NCBI RefSeq assembly: GCF_036231965.1
Contig: NZ_CP109499.1
Span: 3,472,001-3,536,000 of the forward strand
Length of the DNA stretch: 64,000 bases
From: Streptomyces sp. NBC_01428
Lineage (GTDB): Bacteria > Actinomycetota > Actinomycetes > Streptomycetales > Streptomycetaceae
Direction: 5' to 3'
Part shown: piece after piece, positions 58,758 through 64,000 of the stretch
How the letters are laid out: every line of letters begins with the position of its first letter
Numbering within the stretch: the stretch's first letter is position 1
Program-made: the position numbers and the translations under genes
Notes under the pieces: model-generated
What the model was told of the DNA's origin: nothing
Database searches by the model: none
What the model saw: the letters and a program-made list of their open reading frames with translations, nothing else

Positions 58758-59707
58758 TTGGAGGTCGCCTCCTCGGCGGCGGTGCGGTTGGCCTCTTCGG
58801 CGGCGGTGATGGCGACGAAGGCCTGCTCGAGACCGAGCCCGGCGACTTCGAGGTTGCGGGGGTAGACACCGAGTCCGTACAGCGCGTGGACGGTCGCGTC
58901 GGCGTCGGCGGACTGGATGCGGACGGTCTGCCCGGACACGTCGATCGAGGTGAGGAAGGGCAGGGCGCGCAGCGGGGTCTCGTCGATGGGGCCCTCCAGG
59001 TCGAAGGCGACCCGGCGGGCGCCCGCCCTGGCCTTGATCTCGGCGGCGGTGCCGTCGGCCAGCAGGCGTCCCCGGTGGAGCACGAGGACGCGGTCCGCGA
59101 TGGCGTCGGCCTCCTCCAGGTAGTGCGTGGCGAACAGGACCGTGCGGCCCTGGTCGGCCTGTTCGCGCATGGTGGCCCAGAAGGCCTGGCGTGCCGTGAC
59201 GTCCATGCCGGTGGTCGGCTCGTCGAGGACGATCAGGTCGCTGTCACCGGCGGTGGCGAGCGCGAAGCGGACGCGCTGTTCCTGGCCGCCCGAGAGCTTG
59301 TTGACCTTGCGGTCGGCGATCTGGGTGATGCCGGCCCGGGCGAGGACGTCGGTGACGCGGTAGGGCCGGGGGTGCAGGTCGCAGGCGAGCTTGACCAGCT
59401 CGCCCACCGTGACCTCGTCCATCAGGCCGCCGCTCTGCAGCATGGCGCCCACGCGGCCGGCGACGATCGCCTCGCGGGGGCTGGTGCCGAACACCCGGAC
59501 CGTGCCGCTGTCGGCGTTCTTCAGGCCGAGCAGGAGGTCCAGCGTGGTCGACTTCCCCGCGCCGTTCGGGCCGAGCAGAGCGACGGTCTCGCCCGGGTGC
59601 AGGTCGAGCGTCAGCGCGTCCACGGCCCGGACGTCGCCGTAGCTCTTGGTCACCGATTCGAACCCGACCACCGAGGTGGTGGCCGCCGCAGTCGCAGTGG
59701 TTGTCAT
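58754..59707 (-). CDS. ABC transporter ATP-binding protein (ABC-2/DrrA type)
   Basis: A 317-residue ATPase. Motifs are GPNGAGKST (Walker A), LSGGQEQRV (signature), LIVLDEPTTGMD (Walker B) and ATHYLEEAD (switch His). The C-terminal DrrA-like extension of about 90 residues follows. The ATG at 59707 is used; another ATG three codons earlier (59716) is in frame and neither has a strong ribosome site. It is the first gene of the ABC/two-component operon. Confidence 0.93.
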   Translation of the reverse strand: MTTTATAAATTSVVGFESVTKSYGDVRAVDALTLDLHPGETVALLGPNGAGKSTTLDLLLGLKNADSGTVRVFGTSPREAIVAGRVGAMLQSGGLMDEVTVGELVKLACDLHPRPYRVTDVLARAGITQIADRKVNKLSGGQEQRVRFALATAGDSDLIVLDEPTTGMDVTARQAFWATMREQADQGRTVLFATHYLEEADAIADRVLVLHRGRLLADGTAAEIKARAGARRVAFDLEGPIDETPLRALPFLTSIDVSGQTVRIQSADADATVHALYGLGVYPRNLEVAGLGLEQAFVAITAAEEANRTAAEEATSK

Positions 59708-59767
59708 GCCGTCCATCGTGGCCGCGGAGGGGGTACGGACGGCAGTGCGGTGTGTCCTCGGTCCCGG

Positions 59768-59781
59768 ATGACAGATGTCAT
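59768..59781. promoter_or_regulatory. Inverted repeat ATGACA-GA-TGTCAT upstream of the ABC/two-component operon
   Basis: A perfect 6-2-6 inverted repeat lies 61 bases before the first gene of the operon. NarL-type regulators bind such sites, so autoregulation by the operon's response regulator is likely. Two further ATGTCCT half-sites lie at 18-base intervals beyond it (59785-59817). Confidence 0.65.
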
Positions 59782-59784
59782 ACG

Positions 59785-59817
59785 GCGCACGGATGTCCTG
59801 CCGCGCACGGATGTCCT
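59785..59817. repeat. Two 15-bp direct repeats beside the operator
   Basis: GCGCACGGATGTCCT occurs at 59785-59799 and 59803-59817 (period 18), each containing the half-site ATGTC seen in the neighbouring palindrome. Confidence 0.85.
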
Positions 59818-59823
59818 ACGGCG

Positions 59824-59864
59824 CGAGGGCGTCCCACCGGTACGAACCCGGTGGGACGCCCTCG
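59824..59864. terminator. Hairpin terminator
   Basis: A perfect 17-bp stem (59824-59840 with 59848-59864), loop TACGAAC, lies 36 bases after the end of the next minus-strand gene (59900). Confidence 0.85.
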
Positions 59865-59899
59865 TGGCGTGCTGCTGTTCCGCGTTCCCGCGGCCGACG

Positions 59900-62137
59900 C
59901 TAGCTGGGGTCGGTGGGGATGGTCACGACGCGGTCCGCGGCCGTCTTGCCGACCAGGGCCCGGCCGACGGCGGAGGCCACTTCCTGGGGGCTGACCGGCT
60001 TCTTGCTGCCGTCGCCCTTGGTGACCGTGACACCGTCGAAGACGCCGCCGTACAGCGACTTGAGCACCTTCAGGTCGTAGTGCTCGACGAGCTTGCCGTT
60101 GACGGGTTCGACGCTCAGGAACCTCCAGATGGATTTCTGGGGGCTGAAGGGGACGGAGTGCAGGTCGTCCGTCCGGATCGTGATGTTCGCCGACATCGCG
60201 AGGGTCGCGAACGTCGCCATCTTCCGGTCCACTTCCGCCTTCGACACCGTCGGCTGCCGTGTCGTCGTGGCCACCTTCACCGGGGTGGTCGCGTTGGTCT
60301 CCACCTGGGCGCGGTAGGCGTCCTCGACGGCCTGTATCGACGGCGTGATGTCGATGCCCTTGCCGACCTTGCCGTAGACGGGAACGGCCTTGCCCGGCTG
60401 GAACTTGATCGTGCCGTCGCTCGCCGAGCCGGAGCCGCTCGCGGCGCGCTCCAGGGCGGCCTGGAGCTTCTCCTCGTCGACCGGCATGCTCGGTTCGACC
60501 ACGCGCTGCCGGCCGAACAGCGAGCCGATCACGGAGACCGGGTTGTAGTCGCTGCCCGCGGCGGCACGCACCGTGGCCTGGGAGTCGAGCTGGAGTCCGG
60601 CCTGGTCGGGCTTGAGGGAGACCGTGTCCCCGTCGACGGAAAGCTTGAGCGCCTTGTTCGTACGGTCGCCGAACGCGTCGTCGAGCTTCCTGACGGCGTC
60701 GTCGCGGGTGCCGCCGCCGATGTCGACGCCGAGCACCGTGGTGCCCTTGGGCACGTCCGAGTGGTTCATCAGCAGGCCCGCGCCGTAGGCGCCGCCGGCC
60801 AGGACCACGACGAGGACGCCGAGGAGCGCCGGCTTGTTGCGTCCCTTTTTCTTCTTGGTCTGCTTCGCCGCGGCGGGCGGCTGCTGGACCGGCTCGGGCA
60901 GCTTCGGCGGGGTGTGCGGCAGCGGCCCGTCGGGGTGCGATCCGGGCCCGAACGGCGAGTTCTGGCCGGGGTTGATGACGGGGATGCCGCTGGTCAGGGT
61001 GTGACCGGAGACGTTGTCCACGGGAGCGCCGTAGCCGCCGGGGCCCGGGTCGGGTGCCGGCTTCTGCGGCGTGAGGATCGCGGTGTCGTCGCTGAGGCCG
61101 CCGCTCAGGCCGCCGCCCGGATATCCCTGACCCGCGCCCGGGTTCGGGTTCGGGTTCGGGTTGCCGGGACCGGAGCCGTGGCCCGGTGCCGCCGCGAGGC
61201 TGCCGGGAGCGACGCCCGGGCCGGCCGGGGGCAGCAGAGGGCCGTCACCGGTGACCGGACCGCCGGTCGCGCCGGACGGGCCGCCCTGGGCGCCCTCGGA
61301 GAAGTAGGGGAGGTCGTCGCGGCGCGGTTCGCCCGGACCGCCGTGCGCGCCGACGACCGGGAACGAACCCGTGTCGCGCAGCGCTCCGGAGACGTCGAAG
61401 GACCCCGTGCCACCGCCGTGGCCGGGAGCCACGGGTCCGGCGCCGGTGGCGCCGGGCAGGCCGGCGCCGTTCGTGCCGGCGCCGTTCGTGCCGCCGGGGC
61501 GGACCCCGCCGGTGATGCCCAGCGGGCCCGCGCCGCCTGACGGCGTCGGCCGTCCGGTGCCGGGCCGGTTGCCCGAAGGGCCGCCCTGACCTGCGGGGCC
61601 GCCGGCGCCCGCGGGCCCGGCGGGAGCCGAACCGACGGGCAGTCCGGCCCCGTTGGTCGAGCCGCCGCCCTGGCCGCCCTTGGGGGCACCGGACTTGCGG
61701 GGGGCGAACCAGTCGCTGGTCTTCTCCTCCGGCCCACCGGGCTGGTCCCCGGGCGGTGCCTGCGCGGGGGCGGGCACAGACGGGGCCGTGGTGGTGACCG
61801 TCGCGGAGGTGCCCGTGGGCGCGCTCGTACCGCGGGACGACGGTGCCGCACCGCTGTTCGCGCCGTCGGCACCCTCGGCGGGTGCGTCGGTGTCCGCGAC
61901 GGGCGTGCGGACGACCACCGGCGGGATGGGCCGTGATCCGGGGATGTTGATCCGGATCCGGGTCGTCAGGGTGGTCTCGGTCTTGCGCTCCTCCGGCGGC
62001 TTGCCGGCGGCCGAACGGCCCGCGTCGGCACCGCTCTCGGAAGCCGCGGGGGTCCCGTACGGCGGCGTCCCCGACGGGTACGCGGCTCCACCGCGCCCGT
62101 TGGGCCCGGAGGACGAACTGTCAGTTTCACGACTCAA
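59900..62137 (-). CDS. Large membrane protein with PG_binding_4/VanW-like external region
   Basis: A 745-residue protein. The first 425 residues or so are cytoplasmic, disordered and extremely Gly/Pro-rich. One helix follows a lysine cluster (KQTKKKKGRNKPALL). The external part (about 450-745) has two repeats of the kind found ahead of VanW and L,D-transpeptidase domains (VLGVDIGGGTRDDAVRKL). No catalytic Cys or VanW core is seen. The start is TTG at 62137 after GGGAGA, supported by the frame and spacing. It may bind peptidoglycan or precursors. Confidence 0.8.
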   Translation of the reverse strand: MSRETDSSSSGPNGRGGAAYPSGTPPYGTPAASESGADAGRSAAGKPPEERKTETTLTTRIRINIPGSRPIPPVVVRTPVADTDAPAEGADGANSGAAPSSRGTSAPTGTSATVTTTAPSVPAPAQAPPGDQPGGPEEKTSDWFAPRKSGAPKGGQGGGSTNGAGLPVGSAPAGPAGAGGPAGQGGPSGNRPGTGRPTPSGGAGPLGITGGVRPGGTNGAGTNGAGLPGATGAGPVAPGHGGGTGSFDVSGALRDTGSFPVVGAHGGPGEPRRDDLPYFSEGAQGGPSGATGGPVTGDGPLLPPAGPGVAPGSLAAAPGHGSGPGNPNPNPNPGAGQGYPGGGLSGGLSDDTAILTPQKPAPDPGPGGYGAPVDNVSGHTLTSGIPVINPGQNSPFGPGSHPDGPLPHTPPKLPEPVQQPPAAAKQTKKKKGRNKPALLGVLVVVLAGGAYGAGLLMNHSDVPKGTTVLGVDIGGGTRDDAVRKLDDAFGDRTNKALKLSVDGDTVSLKPDQAGLQLDSQATVRAAAGSDYNPVSVIGSLFGRQRVVEPSMPVDEEKLQAALERAASGSGSASDGTIKFQPGKAVPVYGKVGKGIDITPSIQAVEDAYRAQVETNATTPVKVATTTRQPTVSKAEVDRKMATFATLAMSANITIRTDDLHSVPFSPQKSIWRFLSVEPVNGKLVEHYDLKVLKSLYGGVFDGVTVTKGDGSKKPVSPQEVASAVGRALVGKTAADRVVTIPTDPS

Positions 62138-62297
62138 GGCAGGTTCTCCCGGTTGGCTCCGCCGCCCGTTTCCTCGACCTCATCTCGGGCAGCTCGGCGG
62201 CGCGCACCACCATACTGGCCGTGTCCGGCGCGCAAACCTCGCCCGATGGGGAAACTCGCACGCGACCCGCACCTGACCGATACGGCGAAGTAGTACG

Positions 62298-62723
62298 TCA
62301 CTTGCCAAGTCGGGCACCGGAGGCGCCCGGTTGCCGTCCCCGGCCCAGGGTGGCGCACATCACAGCGACGGCCATCCCTCCGAGGAGGAAGAGGTAGGAA
62401 CCGATCCCGGCGCCGAAGAGGAAGTCCCCTTCCGGGCGGCTGGCGGTGAGCAGGACGACGGAGAGCACCCAGCCGGCCGCGGGCGCGACGGCCCCCGCGC
62501 GGGTTCCGGTGGCGCGGGAGCCGCCGAGGAAGAGTCCGGCGGCGCCCGCCAGCGCGAGCAGCAGCCCGAGCGGGAACCAGCCGGGCTGCACCAGCGCCCC
62601 GGCGGCTCCGACGACCGCGCCGAGCAGGAAGAGCCCCGCGTAGGCGGCGATGCGCCCGCCCGAGGGCCGTGTCAGTGGCTGCGCGAGCATGCTTCCGCCG
62701 CCGCGCTGTCCCGTCGTACTCAT
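62298..62723 (-). CDS. Small four-helix membrane protein, DUF6113-like
   Basis: A 141-residue protein with four helices (about 28-48, 52-70, 80-98 and 105-125) and short loops, like the DUF6113 proteins found beside mshB in Streptomyces. The ATG at 62723 follows GAGGGACGG. It lies 46 bases after the mshB stop in the same direction, so co-transcription is likely. Function unknown. Confidence 0.8.
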   Translation of the reverse strand: MSTTGQRGGGSMLAQPLTRPSGGRIAAYAGLFLLGAVVGAAGALVQPGWFPLGLLLALAGAAGLFLGGSRATGTRAGAVAPAAGWVLSVVLLTASRPEGDFLFGAGIGSYLFLLGGMAVAVMCATLGRGRQPGASGARLGK

Positions 62724-62769
62724 CACAGATCCGTCCCTCGCCGGGTCGTGCTCGTCACTCGTGCGTTCC

Positions 62770-63681
62770 TCACCGGGCTGTCCTCCCGGTCCCGTCGATC
62801 CCCGCGATCCCCTCGAAGAGGTCCGTCTCCCGCACGGCCGGGCGCGGCGCGTTCACCAACTCGTAGTACTCGGTGGTGAAGAGGGGCTGGGCCAGGTCGT
62901 TCGAGAGCGCGAACCAGGGGCCGTCCACGGTGATCTGGGTGGTGTGCGCGCGCATCGCGGCGATCTTGGCGGCGGCGAACGCGGTTCCGTCGATCTCGGT
63001 GGTGACGGTGGCCTCGTCGACCACGCCCGGTACGTCGTCGACGGCGGCGGCCCGCTCGAACGGCAGCTCGGGGAGCGCCGCGCGCAGCCGGGCGAAGGCC
63101 TCCTCGGCGACCGGCCGCGGCATGCGGTTCCAGTAGGTCTTGGTGATCCGCCAGGCGTCGCCGAGGTCGGGGCGGTGGGCGGGGTCGGCGGCCAGTTCTG
63201 CGGCGCGGGTGGCGACGCGGTGCGCCTGGATGTGGTCCGGGTGCCCGTATCCCCCGTCCGGGTCGTAGGTGACGAGCACCTGGGGGCGCACCTCGCGGAC
63301 GACCTCCACGAGGCTGTCGGCGGCCTCGTCCAGGTCGGCGGACCAGAAAGCGCCCGGCCGGTGGTTCTGCTCGACGCCCATCATCCCGGAGTCGCGGAAC
63401 CGCCCGGGGGCGCCGAGGAAGCGATGGTCGTGGACGCCCAGCTGCTTCATGGCGGCGCTCAGCTCACCGGTGCGGAACGTGCCGAGTCCGCCCTCGCGGT
63501 CGGCGGCGAGATGGGCGAGTCCGGGCGGGATGACCTCACCCTCCTCGCCGAGGGTGCAGGTCACCAGCGTCACATGGGCGCCCTCGGCCGCGTAGCGGGC
63601 CATGGTCGCGCCATTGTTGATCGACTCGTCGTCCGGGTGCGCGTGCACCAGGAGCAGACGCCGGTCGGGCAGTTCCGTCAT
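62770..63681 (-). CDS. mshB: Mycothiol biosynthesis deacetylase MshB
   Basis: Zinc deacetylase of 303 residues that removes acetyl from GlcNAc-inositol in mycothiol synthesis. Motifs are VHAHPDDES (zinc ligands His15 and Asp18, catalytic Asp17) and [11 protein letters not shown] (third zinc ligand). [17 protein letters not shown] and the C-terminal [10 protein letters not shown] agree with MshB rather than Mca. The ATG at 63681 fits the family N-terminus. Mycothiol is the thiol buffer that works with the SigR system. Confidence 0.95.
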   Translation of the reverse strand: MTELPDRRLLLVHAHPDDESINNGATMARYAAEGAHVTLVTCTLGEEGEVIPPGLAHLAADREGGLGTFRTGELSAAMKQLGVHDHRFLGAPGRFRDSGMMGVEQNHRPGAFWSADLDEAADSLVEVVREVRPQVLVTYDPDGGYGHPDHIQAHRVATRAAELAADPAHRPDLGDAWRITKTYWNRMPRPVAEEAFARLRAALPELPFERAAAVDDVPGVVDEATVTTEIDGTAFAAAKIAAMRAHTTQITVDGPWFALSNDLAQPLFTTEYYELVNAPRPAVRETDLFEGIAGIDGTGRTAR

Positions 63682-63739
63682 GGGGCCAGCGTACGAGGCA
63701 CCGGCCGGAGCGGGCTCGGGCAGCCCCGGGCCCCGGGCA

Positions 63740-64000
63740 TCAGGGGGCACTGCCGAAGGCCGGGGTGCAGGCGCGGCAGCGGCGGCCGGGTTCGGGTGCT
63801 CTGAAGGCGCGGTCGCAGCCGTCGCAGTTCTGGAGCCGGTGCCGGACGTCCGGTGGTGGAGCGGGAGCGCGGAACGGCGGGGGCGGAGGCAGGTGCGCCG
63901 TGAGGCGGTGGGCCAGGAGCGCTGCCGGGCGCCTGAGTCCCTCCGGCGGCAGGTCCCTGGTCAGGGCCAGGGTCACGGATCCCGCGTCGACGTCCCGCTC
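63740..64000 (-). CDS. 3' end of an unidentified protein with zinc-ribbon-like motif
   Basis: The frame is open to the window edge, so only the last 86 residues are seen. They include [22 protein letters not shown] and [20 protein letters not shown], a four-Cys zinc-ribbon-like site near the C-terminus. It is in the same direction as mshB, 58 bases upstream of it. No family can be assigned from this part. Confidence 0.65.
   Translation of the reverse strand, partial: ERDVDAGSVTLALTRDLPPEGLRRPAALLAHRLTAHLPPPPPFRAPAPPPDVRHRLQNCDGCDRAFRAPEPGRRCRACTPAFGSAP

Noticed and set aside
58886..61540. Plus-strand frame of 884 codons
   Set aside because: It is antisense to the ABC ATPase and PG_binding_4-like genes, both supported by motifs; its composition is an artefact of high GC.

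Overview
The window is chromosomal DNA of a Streptomyces species or close relative. GC content is very high, codons end mostly in G or C, GTG starts are frequent, and the gene content is typical of actinomycetes: mycothiol deacetylase MshB, a DUF3117/DUF3107/DUF3152 set, FolP2, MoeZ, TatB and a SigE-RseA-HtrA operon. I see no rRNA, tRNA, CRISPR array, phage or complete insertion sequence. One small MITE-like element is present.

Layout. 1-2.9 kb: two tandem paralogous secreted alpha/beta hydrolases (tripeptidyl aminopeptidase type). 2.9-9.5 kb, minus strand: moeZ behind a SigR-type promoter, then an operon with a PelF-like glycosyltransferase, a membrane protein, two tiny coupled ORFs, an epimerase and a spherulin-4/GH135-like glycosidase. 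This gene set recalls fungal galactosaminogalactan and bacterial Pel loci. 9.7-15.8 kb, minus: a four-gene oligopeptide ABC transporter preceded by a leaderless 30-codon cysteine-containing leader peptide that does not appear among ORFs of ordinary size. 15.8-18.3 kb: a DUF3152 metzincin-like protein and a hydrolase. 18.5-31.4 kb: mostly single genes (TetR regulator, small proteins, ferritin-like hydroxylase, DEAD-box helicase with a repetitive basic tail, hydrolase, NYN nuclease, a 50-codon ORF with a SigR-type promoter, MarC, PHP phosphoesterase, MFS exporter, SUFU-domain protein).

32-54 kb holds an ancient actinobacterial block whose gene order resembles the Mycobacterium tuberculosis Rv1170-Rv1253 region: CorA, an MgtE-N/CBS protein, a DUF1003 protein, Mrp, TatB-HtrA-RseA-SigE, an O-methyltransferase, DUF3117, an enoyl-CoA hydratase, Tag, a DivIVA-like protein, FolP2, a LOG protein, DapE, a lysozyme-like protein, DapC and FdxA/FdxC. 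These cover envelope-stress response (SigE, its anti-sigma factor, the HtrA protease), Tat export, metal homeostasis, Fe-S assembly, and lysine/peptidoglycan precursor synthesis (DapC and DapE).

54-64 kb: a GNAT protein and a SirB1-like protein, a drug-efflux-type ABC transporter co-transcribed with a histidine kinase and NarL-type regulator, a large proline/glycine-rich membrane protein with a PG_binding_4-like region, a small membrane protein, MshB, and the 3' end of an unidentified gene cut by the window edge.

Sulfur and thiol chemistry recurs: moeZ and the 50-codon ORF each have a GGAAT-N18-GTT SigR-type promoter, the peptide transporter has a cysteine leader, and MshB makes mycothiol. 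Non-canonical starts are likely for two genes (ATT for the O-methyltransferase, CTG for the helicase).
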